Shown here: positions 26,201-35,070 of the stretch, piece after piece
Numbering within the stretch: the first letter of the stretch is position 1
Layout: each line of letters opens with the position of its first letter
Assembly (NCBI GenBank): GCA_964449775.1
Contig: CAYVBQ010000004.1
Location: 62,001 to 126,000 of the forward strand
DNA from: Fen-1258 sp964449775
GTDB taxonomy: Bacteria; Bacteroidota; Ignavibacteria; Ignavibacteriales; Melioribacteraceae
Length of the DNA stretch: 64,000 nucleotides
Reading direction: 5' to 3'
Notes under the pieces: model-generated
What the model saw: only the letters and a program-made list of their open reading frames with translations
What the model was told of the DNA's origin: nothing
Databases searched by the model: none
Program-made: the position numbers and the translations under genes

Positions 26201-26998
26201 TGATGTCTGAACATTAATTGCTGTGAAGGTTTGAGTTGCATTAGAGGTAAGAGAAAATCCGAGCACTGCTTTATTAACATTACCACCCGATAGCGGAGAC
26301 GTTGCTATACCGCTTAGAAGTTGGGCCGCTGTTGCTGTTAACGCAGTACCAGTTACACTAATATTATCAATCGAGAATCCCGGTCTGTTCCCACTTCCTG
26401 AAACATCACGTATAATCCATCTTAATTGTACCACTGCAGAGTTATTGCATTCTGACGGTAAAGTAACTGATATGGATTGAGTATTTACAGCACCAGTCCC
26501 AGCCGTATTTGTAGGAGTCATTTGATTTTGGTAGGTAGAGCTAGAAACATTGGTAAATGTTCCACTAGTTCCTAAACGATACTGTAAACCTAATTCATTT
26601 TGGCGAGTGTTCTCAGTTCTTTGAGTGTTTGCATCAAAACTTACTTGAATGCTCAAAAAAGAACTAGTATTAATGGACAAACAAATTGCTTTTATCGCAG
26701 AAGAAGTAGACAGTATTCCTAATTTCCCAATAAAATCACCAACATGCGAGGAAGTGGAAGTATTTGTCACAACTGCAATGGCCTGGTCTCCATTGGGCGA
26801 TGCAGTTGAATAAGAAGTTCCTAGACTACCACTTATTGTCCAGCCCTGCCATCCAGATGGATAAGCGGGACTAGCACCTGTCAAGCTATTAAAATTTTGA
26901 GAATATGGTAAGGATTGCACTGTAGGATTTGTCTGTCCCCAACTAACTACTGGTAAGAAAAGTAAAATGACGAAAAAAAATAGTAAGTGTTTTTTCAT
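23273..26998 (-). CDS. Large T9SS cargo protein: four cadherin-like repeats, InlB-like repeats, BACON
   Basis: The 1241-residue product has a signal peptide (to about 21) and an N-terminal beta-sandwich (about 25-220) with a possible ligand-binding jelly roll. A short-repeat domain lies near 225-370. Four tandem repeats of about 120 residues (375-865) share VQITGNYxNGED, LSFTNxNGITG, NYxAALRSVKYQNTS and NAP. Two divergent InlB-B-like repeats (about 868-1012; GYNFVNWTEGG, RNLVANF) are followed by a BACON-type domain (about 1015-1105) and a complete T9SS type A sorting domain (VEQNYPNPFNPSTII to KKMLLMK). It is probably a long surface adhesin. The InlB-BACON-sorting block is shared with the EndoI protein at 27336-30674. 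Confidence 0.85.
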   Translation of the reverse strand: MKKHLLFFFVILLFLPVVSWGQTNPTVQSLPYSQNFNSLTGASPAYPSGWQGWTISGSLGTSYSTASPNGDQAIAVVTNTSTSSHVGDFIGKLGILSTSSAIKAICLSINTSSFLSIQVSFDANTQRTENTRQNELGLQYRLGTSGTFTNVSSSTYQNQMTPTNTAGTGAVNTQSISVTLPSECNNSAVVQLRWIIRDVSGSGNRPGFSIDNISVTGTALTATAAQLLSGIATSPLSGGNVNKAVLGFSLTSNATQTFTAINVQTSSTTVGKLSNLKFYKSTDNNYSTSGDNTQISGVSVVQTATEIQLSGFTEALSTTTKNFFITADIDLSVTTLTPNVQPSFDQSNFTVSAGTKANVTITGTDYSFQPPAILLAAIEGAYAYTEDVGEIFITTTTTIAAIAANLVSGVIQIIGNYQNGEDILSFTNANEITGNWDATNGKLTLSGTSSVANYEAALRSVKYQNISQNPSILQRTVSISFSDGTDESNTLTRNISITAVNDAPALSGIEITSINYIEGDLPTQITGSLTLSDVDNTTMASAVVQITGNYTNGEDVLSFTNQNGITGAWIAGSGTLNLSGAATVSNYQTALRSVKYQNTSQNPATVLRTVSFTVNDGALNSNTVTRTITVTSVNNAPRLASIEGTKLSYFKGDPPTIITNTILVNDPDNANLVSAEVQITGFYQNGIDVLSFTNANGISGNWDVANGTLSLSGAASLSNYQAALRSITYHNTSTSPLKMLRKVTFKVNDGLTNSNISTREIDLGKTPPILGEIETDTLVYKQGDIPIKVTNSVTVLGEGLYGLEFAIVQITGNYKNGEDLLILESPSQITKNWVSNSGTLILYLSSVWDYEAIIRNVKYQNTSNSPSNLPRTISITVQDENSTSNTVTRVIKVILKKTVLLSTNNSKGGTTIGEGSFYEGSSITVTAIPNAGYNFVNWTEGGSVISTNPSYTFTVSGNRNLVANFALIQYTVAVQSNTVEGGTTTGGGAFYYGNSVTVKALPSAGYDFANWTENSSIVSDSLNYTFLVNGNRNLVANFTTMRILSVLPEIINANSSKGTTSIFVYNSGGGNMKWNAVSNVFWITIISEASGTNNGELKISYSPNNSISRIGTIIISADGVIGSPKTVEVRQAGRLTNVEDLNLGIPDTYQVEQNYPNPFNPSTIIRYGLPKESNVSLTVYNILGEEVARLFDGIQSAGFHEINFNATNLSSGIYIYKIYAGNPSSGSGRGFTQIKKMLLMK

Positions 26999-27335
26999 AT
27001 TTGTTCTCTTAATAAGCGCAGTTATTCGCGGAGGATTTTATTGGTTTAAGTGAATAACAAAAAAATATATATGTGTGTTTTTTTCATTTACACAGAATAT
27101 TTGGGGAGAACAATCTAACTAAATATTTTAATAAAAAGGAAGTATTTTTTGAAGGGACTAATTCTTTAATGAGCGCCCCGACAATCATTTCGACCGCGTT
27201 CTGTAATAAGAATCTTTTCAGTTTAGCGGCTCAAAATATTTGTCGGGAACTCATTCTCTTGCAAGAGTACTTGAGTTACGATAGCAATAAAACTCCCCCA
27301 TTTTATTTCAACTTATCATGTTAATCGCGTCATTC
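26999..27335. other. Intergenic stretch between two T9SS cargo genes
   Basis: About 337 bases, AT-rich near 27055-27080 (a run of A and TATATATG). It should hold the promoter of the 1241-residue protein gene. I see no convincing gene and no clear terminator hairpin for the EndoI gene at its right end. Confidence 0.4.
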
Positions 27336-30300
27336 TCATTTCATCAAAAGCATTTTTTTTACCTGAATAAATTCTCCTGCTTGAAGTCTATATAAGTAAA
27401 TTCCAGAAGGAAGTTGATAATTATGAGTGTTGAACTTTGCACCATAGATTCCCGCCACCTTGTATTCGTTTACAAGGTTTGCTACTTCTATTCCAAGTAG
27501 ATCGTAAACCTTCAATGTCACAAAGCTGTTTGTTGGTATCTGAAAACCAATAACTGTTTCCGGGTTAAACGGATTAGGGAAATTTTGATTTAATCCATAC
27601 TTAATAGGAATGCCCGATCCAAAAGATTCAACACTCGTTGCGAGCGCCTGTCTTACTTCCACTGTCTTAGGGCTTTCGATAACGCCGGCCGCGGTTATTA
27701 TAATTGTTCCAATTCGCGCATTCCCGGTGTTCGATTGATAGCTGAAGTTGATTGTCCCGTTATTTGTTCCGGTACTTCCGCTTGTTATTGTTATCCAACT
27801 TGCATTTGATAATGAGCTCCAGTTCATTGTTCCACCGGCAGTATTTTCCACGGTGAACGATTGTGTTCCGCCTGTAAAATTAACTTGCAGAAAATCAGGC
27901 GCCACCGATAAACTTGGGATCATAGCGAAGTTTGCAGCCATGGCTCTATTTGCGTTTATTGTAAAACTATAGCTTGAACTCGTTGATAGAACGGTTCCGC
28001 TCTCAGTCCAATAAGTAAATACATAACCGCTATTCGGTGTTGCAGCTATGTTTACAATGCCTCCGAAGTTGTAAGTGCTTCCACCTGTCGTTGTTCCTCC
28101 GGCGGCAGGAATGCTGGAAAGATTTACAGAATATTGTGTTTGTGGAACAACGGTGAAGTTTGCTTCAAATGTTCTGTTGCCGCTGATTGTAAATGTATAA
28201 CTCGAACTTGTTGAAACTATTGAACCACTCTCCGTCCAATTTGTAAATGTATATCCGTTGTTCGGCGTTGCAGTAACTGTTACGCTGCTTCCGGAATTGT
28301 AAGTGTTACCGCCTGTTGTTGTTCCTCCATTTGCAGGAATGCTGGAAAGACTTACAGAATATTGTGTTGGTGTGATAGCTGTGAAGTTTGCAACAAATGT
28401 TTTGTTGCCGCTTATTGTAAAAGTATAACTCGAACTTGTTGAAACAACATTCCCGCTCTCTGTCCAATTTGTAAATGTATATCCTGTGTTAGGTGTTGCT
28501 GTTACTGTAACAGAAATTCCAGAATTGTATGTTCCTCCGCCACTGGTAATTCCTCCAGCAGTAGGAATTGACGAAGTAGTAACGGTAAAACTGCTTGTGC
28601 TTCCAAATATTGAAGAAACCCACTCAGGATGATCTATATAAGGATTTCGATTGCGTTGATAAAAATAGATCCAATTATTTCTATTCATCTCGAAAGCGTC
28701 CGGCGGATCTTGCTGATTCCAGGCAAGTAGGGTGGACAACTTAGCATATAAAGGCTGGTTAAGAGGCGCACTAGGAATGTAATCAACTACTTGTAAATTA
28801 AGATCGCCCGACTCACCCTGATATCTTGTTGCCATATAAAAAATCATTCTTGCAATATCTCCCTTTACTTCATCGCGCGGCTCCCATGATGAACCAACAA
28901 TGTATTTACTACCGCCACCATTCGGGACTAGATTTCCTCCGTTATCAAAATCTAAGTTGCTCTTAGTGCTGTTAACGGTAGGATTTTCCGGGCGCAAATG
29001 ATGTCCGTCGGTTCCGGCCCCCGGTACTGTTTCGCTAAAAGGGCCATGTGATTTTGACCAAACGTGTTCTCTGTTCCATGATGTTGTTGGATCTTTGGGG
29101 ATTGATAACCCGGAATAGATTGCAATAACATTACTTGGATTTTTGGGATCTTCATCGGCAGCTTTTAACATTTTCCAAACATCTATGCTTGTTGAAGAAC
29201 TGTTATCGGTGTAAGGATATTTTGTGTGACCCTTTATTCGGTTATACAAAGCTGTCTTTAGCGCGGCGCCGGTAAGACCTGCCGGAATGCTGCTGTAGTA
29301 AGCATTGTTAACGCCGCTCGTTATTGATAGCCGAAACTTTGATATCGCACCGGCCTGTGCCGATGTTCCGCCGCTTACATTTTGAATCTGTAGAAATGCT
29401 TTCTTTGCAGGCTCTACAACTACATCATCCCAAATGGTAAAAACAACATTTTGATTTGCCGAACTGCCCGCGGGAAAAGTTACAGTTTGTGTTGAATAAT
29501 TATTTAAATATGCCGCTGGAGCTGTACTTGAATCTGCAACGAAAGTTATGGAACACGTTGTGGCGCTAGTTACATTCGGAGCTGTTATTGATAACACAAG
29601 ATTATACGTTCCGGCTGATTTTATAACGGCATCGCCGAGGCTAACAAATTGTACCGTTGTTGGTAGTGTCGTTACGGAAATATTATTTGAAGAATTGCCG
29701 CTGGTTCCATAACTATTGGACCCCCATACACGGTAATAATATGTAGTGTTGAGAGTTAAATTCGTTACATCAAAACTTAATACATTACCAACATTTTTGT
29801 TTTGATAACCGGATAGATAACTGCTAAAGCTGGCTGATGTTGATACATCAAGCTGATAACTTGTAGCACCGGCGGAAACATTCCAGTTTGCTTTGAATCC
29901 TGTTTGGGTAATATTAGTTGCAGAAGTCGCGATGGCGGCGGCTGGGGAAGTTGATGTACCGCCGATACTGCTCATCAAAAAATTATCTATTCCAAGCGCT
30001 TGAGCGTTAGTGGTAATTGTACCCGAGGTTACGGAATAATTCCACGCGAGATACAAACTGCCGTTTTGTGCTATGTTCAAGCCTGTGAGTGTCTGATTCA
30101 ATATCTGCTGAGTTTCCATGGGAACGACTGCCGCGCCAAGAATGTCTCCGTTCGGGGCAAAACTGTTTATGAAACCCGATCCTGCAGGGCTCCAGGTGGT
30201 TCCATCAGATGAATAATAGAGTACAATTGAAAAACCCGCAGAATTTGTACCGTTCCGAAAACGCATAACATCGTATGATAAATCAACCTGGGTAATTATT

Positions 30301-30674
30301 TGAGTTCCAGTATTCTTGAAATAAGCATAGATATTTATGCTTTGCGAACCGGTGCCAGAGGAAATGCCTCCAAGTGCGCGATCCGTAGCGGTAGTTGGAG
30401 CGCCCAAACCAAAATTATATATACCGTTGCCGGATATGGCATTAGTAGAATTATTTCCGCCGATATAGTTTACCGAATTCCCCGCGGTAGTAAACAATCC
30501 GATTGTTCTCACACTGTTAAGCTTATCAGCTTTCCAGTTGGTTGGCAATGTAGCTGTCGCGCTTGTGCCCATGCTGTTAAAGTTTTCACTTACATTACTT
30601 CCTCCGGATGAGATCGAAATCTGCGCGAAAGAAACTAAGATTGGAAATAGAATGAACAACAATAACTTTTTCAT
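27336..30674 (-). CDS. Secreted endonuclease I family nuclease with T9SS sorting domain
   Basis: The 1112-residue product has a signal peptide (about 1-18), an N-terminal beta-sandwich (about 25-245), a fibronectin III domain (about 248-340) and a Calx-beta-like domain (about 345-450). The endonuclease I catalytic domain (about 458-695) shows NREHVWSKSHG, DGHHLRPENP and the DxxR-type helix GDIARMIFYMATRY. Three divergent InlB-like repeats (NTGYTFTNWTESG), a BACON-type domain and a complete T9SS type A sorting domain (LNQNFPNPFNPETVI to KKMLLMK) finish it. Endonuclease I enzymes cut DNA non-specifically; the His-containing motif and metal ligands appear intact. It should be exported and surface-bound, digesting extracellular DNA. 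The substrate is inferred from the family. Confidence 0.9.
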   Translation of the reverse strand: MKKLLLFILFPILVSFAQISISSGGSNVSENFNSMGTSATATLPTNWKADKLNSVRTIGLFTTAGNSVNYIGGNNSTNAISGNGIYNFGLGAPTTATDRALGGISSGTGSQSINIYAYFKNTGTQIITQVDLSYDVMRFRNGTNSAGFSIVLYYSSDGTTWSPAGSGFINSFAPNGDILGAAVVPMETQQILNQTLTGLNIAQNGSLYLAWNYSVTSGTITTNAQALGIDNFLMSSIGGTSTSPAAAIATSATNITQTGFKANWNVSAGATSYQLDVSTSASFSSYLSGYQNKNVGNVLSFDVTNLTLNTTYYYRVWGSNSYGTSGNSSNNISVTTLPTTVQFVSLGDAVIKSAGTYNLVLSITAPNVTSATTCSITFVADSSTAPAAYLNNYSTQTVTFPAGSSANQNVVFTIWDDVVVEPAKKAFLQIQNVSGGTSAQAGAISKFRLSITSGVNNAYYSSIPAGLTGAALKTALYNRIKGHTKYPYTDNSSSTSIDVWKMLKAADEDPKNPSNVIAIYSGLSIPKDPTTSWNREHVWSKSHGPFSETVPGAGTDGHHLRPENPTVNSTKSNLDFDNGGNLVPNGGGSKYIVGSSWEPRDEVKGDIARMIFYMATRYQGESGDLNLQVVDYIPSAPLNQPLYAKLSTLLAWNQQDPPDAFEMNRNNWIYFYQRNRNPYIDHPEWVSSIFGSTSSFTVTTSSIPTAGGITSGGGTYNSGISVTVTATPNTGYTFTNWTESGNVVSTSSSYTFTISGNKTFVANFTAITPTQYSVSLSSIPANGGTTTGGNTYNSGSSVTVTATPNNGYTFTNWTESGSIVSTSSSYTFTISGNRTFEANFTVVPQTQYSVNLSSIPAAGGTTTGGSTYNFGGIVNIAATPNSGYVFTYWTESGTVLSTSSSYSFTINANRAMAANFAMIPSLSVAPDFLQVNFTGGTQSFTVENTAGGTMNWSSLSNASWITITSGSTGTNNGTINFSYQSNTGNARIGTIIITAAGVIESPKTVEVRQALATSVESFGSGIPIKYGLNQNFPNPFNPETVIGFQIPTNSFVTLKVYDLLGIEVANLVNEYKVAGIYGAKFNTHNYQLPSGIYLYRLQAGEFIQVKKMLLMK

Positions 30675-30924
30675 GATTGCCTCAATAAAAATATATTCTA
30701 AAACTTATTATCGGTTTTATTTGTGAAACGTTTAAACCAAACGTGAGATGTTATAATGACCGGCGATGAAGCAAGAGGTATGATTTAATAGAAGGACAAA
30801 GGAAGAGGAATTGAAATCAGAGCACACTCTTTCCGCAGTTTAGACCCCGAATATTTTTGCAATAATTTCAATCGAATTCATTACGGGGTTCATCAGTATT
30901 TTATTTCTCAGCGAATTTAGATTT
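30675..30924. other. Intergenic stretch upstream of the EndoI gene
   Basis: About 250 bases without a gene that I can support. It should hold the promoter of the EndoI gene. An inverted pair CGTTTAAACC/AAACG near 30727-30742 is visible, but no clear promoter. Confidence 0.35.
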
Positions 30925-30931
30925 TTAAAAT

Positions 30932-30956
30932 AAGCGGAGCTTTAAGCGCCCCGCTT
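30932..30956 (-). terminator. Terminator after the 346-aa T9SS protein gene
   Basis: AAGCGG (30932-30937) pairs with CCGCTT (30951-30956), with a further inner AGC/GCG stem. On the minus strand it is followed by ATTTTAAAAA. It lies 28 bases past the stop codon of the gene at 30984-32024. Confidence 0.7.
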
Positions 30957-30983
30957 TTTGAAATTGATATTTCTAATTTGTCG

Positions 30984-32024
30984 TTATTTCATTAAAATCA
31001 TCTTCTTTGTTTGTGAGAAAGCTCCAGCTTGAATGTTGTAGAAATAAACTCCGCTTGGCATATTGCTCGCATCGAATTTTAATTCATAACTGCCCGCAGC
31101 TTTTTCTTCCCGGACTAAAGTTTTAATTTGATTGCCGAGAACATCGTAAACGTTAATGTTAACAAAAGTATTTTGAGGAACTTGATACTTTATTACCGTT
31201 GACGGGTTGAACGGGTTCGGATAATTCTGTGATAATTCAAATGTTGTTGGAAGAGCTGAATGTTCATTCTTAACATCAGTTAAAAGAGCTGCCCATGATT
31301 TCATAATACGTATTCCGTCTAACTTTAAAGCAGGTGCGGCAGTCGCTGAGCCCTGTCTTATTGTAACAAATCCTAAATCTTTTGGGTCACCTTTGCCTGT
31401 CTGCGTATAAGGTCCTATCTCGGAGGTAGCGGGTTCTGTTGCTGGTGGCGTTCCAGAAAAAACAAAAACGTTTTCAACGTCGTTTAATGTATCAGCCGGG
31501 GTTGCTGTCAGGAATTGATGTTTAACAACAACTAAATATGTAGTATTGAAACTTAGGTTAGTTGTTCCATAAACATAACCGCCGCCAAGTTCGTTGCTTT
31601 TACTTAAACCTAAGAGAAATCCATTGCCTGAAGATTTTAAATGAGTTCTAGCATAATAATTTGTCTGTGAAGACGAAGGAGATACTGCTATAAAATAATC
31701 GCCGGTTGCCTGTGCGCTCTGGACATTCATTAAAAATGATAAATAAACACTGCCGGAACTCTGAGTTGTAAAAGTTTTATATACATCTTCTCCAGTGGTG
31801 GCTAAAGTAGTCGCATCTCCAGCCGCTGGGGGATAACCCGCAAAAGTAAGACCAGGCGAAGTAACCAAAAGTTGATTAACCGTACTAGCAGGAAGGGCGG
31901 TGGTCCAGCCATTTGTATTAAGCTTTGTTCCGACCGTATAATTAAAGTTCTCCTCAAATATAGTTTGTGCGTTACAAACTCCCGTAAATAAAACAAGAAC
32001 TAAGATTAGTAAAATGTTTTTCAT
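30984..32024 (-). CDS. T9SS cargo protein, single beta-sandwich domain
   Basis: The 346-residue product has a signal peptide (MKNILLILVLVLFTGVCNAQ). One beta-sandwich of about 225 residues (IFEENFNYTVGTKLNTNGW, VTSPGLTFAGY, LDGIRIMKSWAALL) is the same module found at the start of the fibronectin-III protein at 21091. A complete T9SS type A sorting domain follows (LSQNYPNPFNPSTVI to TKKMILMK). The function is unknown; the fold suggests binding of a polymer or cell-surface ligand. The ATG at 32024 has GAGG 6 bases upstream; longer in-frame starts lack one. Together with the 21091 protein this is a small paralogous pair, of which only this copy keeps an intact anchor domain. Confidence 0.85.
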   Translation of the reverse strand: MKNILLILVLVLFTGVCNAQTIFEENFNYTVGTKLNTNGWTTALPASTVNQLLVTSPGLTFAGYPPAAGDATTLATTGEDVYKTFTTQSSGSVYLSFLMNVQSAQATGDYFIAVSPSSSQTNYYARTHLKSSGNGFLLGLSKSNELGGGYVYGTTNLSFNTTYLVVVKHQFLTATPADTLNDVENVFVFSGTPPATEPATSEIGPYTQTGKGDPKDLGFVTIRQGSATAAPALKLDGIRIMKSWAALLTDVKNEHSALPTTFELSQNYPNPFNPSTVIKYQVPQNTFVNINVYDVLGNQIKTLVREEKAAGSYELKFDASNMPSGVYFYNIQAGAFSQTKKMILMK

Positions 32025-32166
32025 TGTAACCTCGTTATATTGTGTAAGTTTTAAAATTTCTGTGTTCAGTTTGAAAACCACTACAATTTAATGATTTTTT
32101 TAGATAAATGAACAATTGGTAACATTAAGAATATATTAATTCACTCTCTTTTACAACAGTGCAAAA

Positions 32167-32193
32167 AATAGAGACGCAGTATGCGTCTCTATT
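32167..32193 (-). terminator. Perfect hairpin terminator after a TonB receptor gene
   Basis: AATAGAGACGCA and TGCGTCTCTATT pair perfectly around a 3-base loop. On the minus strand they are followed by TTTTTTGC. This lies 21 bases past the receptor's stop codon. Confidence 0.92.
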
Positions 32194-32213
32194 CCGAACA
32201 CAATAATTATATT

Positions 32214-34847
32214 CTAAAAATTAAAAGCAAATGCAACGTTGTACCATCTTTCTCTGCTGTAAAATACTTTTGCGAGTTGTGCAGTATGATTCAAAGAAGG
32301 ATTTGTAGTCGAGGTGCCGCCGTCTTGACCATCTACAATGTAACTATTATTCAACATATTGAAGATATGGAAATTAAGATTCACTCTCTTAACGAAGAAA
32401 TCTGTTAAGTAATAGGTGAATCCAAGATGAAAATCAACAACGTGGCTGTCTGGAATTTTCCAAGATTGCTCACGATCATTTGGATTTGATCTCGTATCCG
32501 GATTGAAGCTGGAATAGTATGTCCCGAGAAATTTATAGACCGGGTTTACATACAGATTTAATCCAGAGCCCAAGTTGACTCTATAGTTAATTTGAAAAGT
32601 AACTTGCTGCTGAGGAAATTCACTCACATATAATCCTTCTGTATACAAGTTAACCTTTTTAACAGCAGTAGGATTGTTTTCCGGAGTGACGATTGCAGTA
32701 ACATCATTTTCAAATTTTCCCACTACCAAAGAGCCGGCGGCTTTAAATTCAAGCCCTCGCATTATTTTTACAACGCCCTCAAGTTCTAAGCCTGTATGTA
32801 CTTGTGCAGAGCCGGAGATATTAGCGTATTTACTAACAGGGTCGCCAGAGGTAGGGTCAATATCGGAATAATTGATTGTGATAGCTTTATCCTTCCATTT
32901 GGTATAAAAAGCGTTTGCCTTTAAGGCAATAACAGAAGTCGCAACATTATAGCCCAATTCTCCAATAAAAACTTTTTCATTCGCTGCATCTTTTGATACA
33001 ATGTTTGTATTGTTTGCAAATATATTATTTACCATTGGGGCAGAAGAAAAATATCCGACATTAAAGAAAACCGAATTACTTTGGTCAATATTATAATTTA
33101 CACCAGTCTTAGCAGTATACCCGAAAAAATTCTGCCATTCGGTAGTGTTGAAAGGATCGGTGGATTTATAAAGGAAGTAATCTTTTCGTTTACCACCTTG
33201 AGAAGAGGCGGAAAGATTAATAAACGTTGTAAAATCTCCAAAACGATATTCTAACTGACCGAATCCTCCAAATTGTCGAACGAAGAAATCATTATTATAT
33301 CTAACCTTATCTCCAACCTTTGCCATGCGATTAGGATTATTAACATCATAAGTATCTATATAATAATCGCCACCAATTAAATCTCTAATCTCTTGATAAT
33401 GTTTTCCAACATAGTATCTGCCATCTATTCCGGCGCTTAGCTTAAGTTGAGGTGTAAGTTCTGTGGTGAATGTTGATAGGACACCAAACCAATCATGATT
33501 GTTTACACTGTTTCTTAAAACAGTTGATGTTGAACGGCGCAACGTGGTGCTGTATTTGTTATCAATCGTTGTAGAATTAATACTCCAAACTTTATCATAA
33601 TCTCTATAATTTTGATATACAGGATCTTGAGTAGGAGAAATAGCCGGGGCGAATGGTCCCAGAGTTCCTGACCCATATCCACGTCCAACAGAATAATAAG
33701 CAATGGTTGATAAAGTGGTTTTTGGTGCAACTATCCAATTCCAATTCAAATTAAATTGCGGTTTATGGAATTTATTCACAGCTTCATTAAACCATTCTCC
33801 TTTGAGTCTTCCCATCGCATAATTAAAATTGTTTCCATACTTTGCAAAATCAGCAATAGAAAGTTTTGCATAGCTGAAAGGTCTTTGTCCATGTTCCTGT
33901 GGAGAACCAACACCGCTTAGTTCAAGTGAATGGTTTCCAAATACTCCTCCAACTGAAAAGAAGTATGTAAACTCTTTATGATACGTACCTACTGCATAAC
34001 CATCCCAAGTTCTTCTCGAAACCAATCCAGTTGCTGCAAAATTGCTTGAGAGCTTTGAGTGGAAGGCAACACTGGTTTTAAAAAGATTAGCAGACCCATA
34101 TTCAGACCTGACCTTAATGTACTCTTCTTCCGACCCGACACCTTTTGTCCTCATATTCATAACACCGCCAACAGCATTTACCGAATAAGGGGAAGCTCCA
34201 ATACCTCTTTGCATTTGGGTTTCATCCAAGACATCGCCAAGACCAGCCCAGTTAGACCAATATACCCATTTATTTTCCATATCATTGACCGGAACACCAT
34301 TAACCATAACGGCGACATTTCTTTGACTGAAGCCCCGCACATATAGAGTAGCATCACCAGCCCCACCACCGGAGACAGAAGAATAAACACTTGGAGTTGT
34401 AGCTAATTCCTGTGGTATGTCTCTCGATGCCAATTTGAATTCAAGTTCTTCCCCCTTTATTTCAGAGAAAGCAACTGGAGTTTCTCTTAATACCGCTCTG
34501 GTTCCTTTTACAACAGTCTCGCCCAAAATAACAGAGCTTGGTTCCAATGAAAAATTTAATTTTGTGGTGCCTGTAATTTTAACGTTCTTATTTTGTTTTA
34601 GATAACCGATGTAGCTAACTGTAACCTGAAAGGTTCCGTCTTTAGCATTATCTATGGAATAATAGCCGTCCGCGTTTGTTACTGCGCCAACATTTAAATC
34701 CGCTATTAAAACGCTAGCCCCAAACAATTTTTCTCCCGTGGCGCCATCTGTTATCGTTCCGGAAAGTTTATTTCCTTGTGCCATGATCATACTACTCGTA
34801 ATCAATAGAGAGAAAAAGATTAAAATAAATTTGTAATTCTTTGACAT
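32214..34847 (-). CDS. TonB-dependent outer-membrane receptor
   Basis: The 877-residue product has a signal peptide (to about 24) and a carboxypeptidase-regulatory-like beta domain (about 26-110; LSGTITDGATGEKLFGASV, GYYSIDNAKDGTFQVTVSYIGY). A plug follows (about 115-245; ETPVAFSEIKGEEL, LYVRGFSQRNVAVMVNGVPV, SPYSVNAVGGVMNMRTKG). The rest is a 22-strand-type barrel ending in WYNVAFAFNF. It imports a ligand through the outer membrane using TonB energy; the ligand is not identifiable. No SusD or DUF4249 partner is next to it. It lies downstream of nothing on its strand and next to the T9SS nuclease region. The ATG at 34847 has AAGGAA 7 bases upstream. Confidence 0.92.
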   Translation of the reverse strand: MSKNYKFILIFFSLLITSSMIMAQGNKLSGTITDGATGEKLFGASVLIADLNVGAVTNADGYYSIDNAKDGTFQVTVSYIGYLKQNKNVKITGTTKLNFSLEPSSVILGETVVKGTRAVLRETPVAFSEIKGEELEFKLASRDIPQELATTPSVYSSVSGGGAGDATLYVRGFSQRNVAVMVNGVPVNDMENKWVYWSNWAGLGDVLDETQMQRGIGASPYSVNAVGGVMNMRTKGVGSEEEYIKVRSEYGSANLFKTSVAFHSKLSSNFAATGLVSRRTWDGYAVGTYHKEFTYFFSVGGVFGNHSLELSGVGSPQEHGQRPFSYAKLSIADFAKYGNNFNYAMGRLKGEWFNEAVNKFHKPQFNLNWNWIVAPKTTLSTIAYYSVGRGYGSGTLGPFAPAISPTQDPVYQNYRDYDKVWSINSTTIDNKYSTTLRRSTSTVLRNSVNNHDWFGVLSTFTTELTPQLKLSAGIDGRYYVGKHYQEIRDLIGGDYYIDTYDVNNPNRMAKVGDKVRYNNDFFVRQFGGFGQLEYRFGDFTTFINLSASSQGGKRKDYFLYKSTDPFNTTEWQNFFGYTAKTGVNYNIDQSNSVFFNVGYFSSAPMVNNIFANNTNIVSKDAANEKVFIGELGYNVATSVIALKANAFYTKWKDKAITINYSDIDPTSGDPVSKYANISGSAQVHTGLELEGVVKIMRGLEFKAAGSLVVGKFENDVTAIVTPENNPTAVKKVNLYTEGLYVSEFPQQQVTFQINYRVNLGSGLNLYVNPVYKFLGTYYSSFNPDTRSNPNDREQSWKIPDSHVVDFHLGFTYYLTDFFVKRVNLNFHIFNMLNNSYIVDGQDGGTSTTNPSLNHTAQLAKVFYSRERWYNVAFAFNF

Positions 34848-35070
34848 AGAGAGTTCCTTGTAATTATTGGATATTTTGAACACACAACAATATCTTTTTT
34901 TTTAATGGACTTCAACCAAAGAGCTAATTTAAACGATAACGTGCCCGAAAATTCACTTTGTGAATTCATCTCTCATGGAAAAGTCTTTTTTCTAATTCCA
35001 CAAGTTTATTTTTATTATTGTTATGTAAACAAATTTCTTCTTTAACAGATTGAACAAAGTAAGTGGTAAA

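Noticed and set aside
23273..26998. DNA-level tandem repeats in the 1241-residue protein
   Set aside because: The repeats are protein domains of about 120 residues with diverged codons, not a recent DNA tandem array.
27073..27324. 83-residue plus-strand frame between T9SS genes
   Set aside because: It has no ribosome site, no recognisable composition or motif, and ends against the EndoI gene; probably chance.
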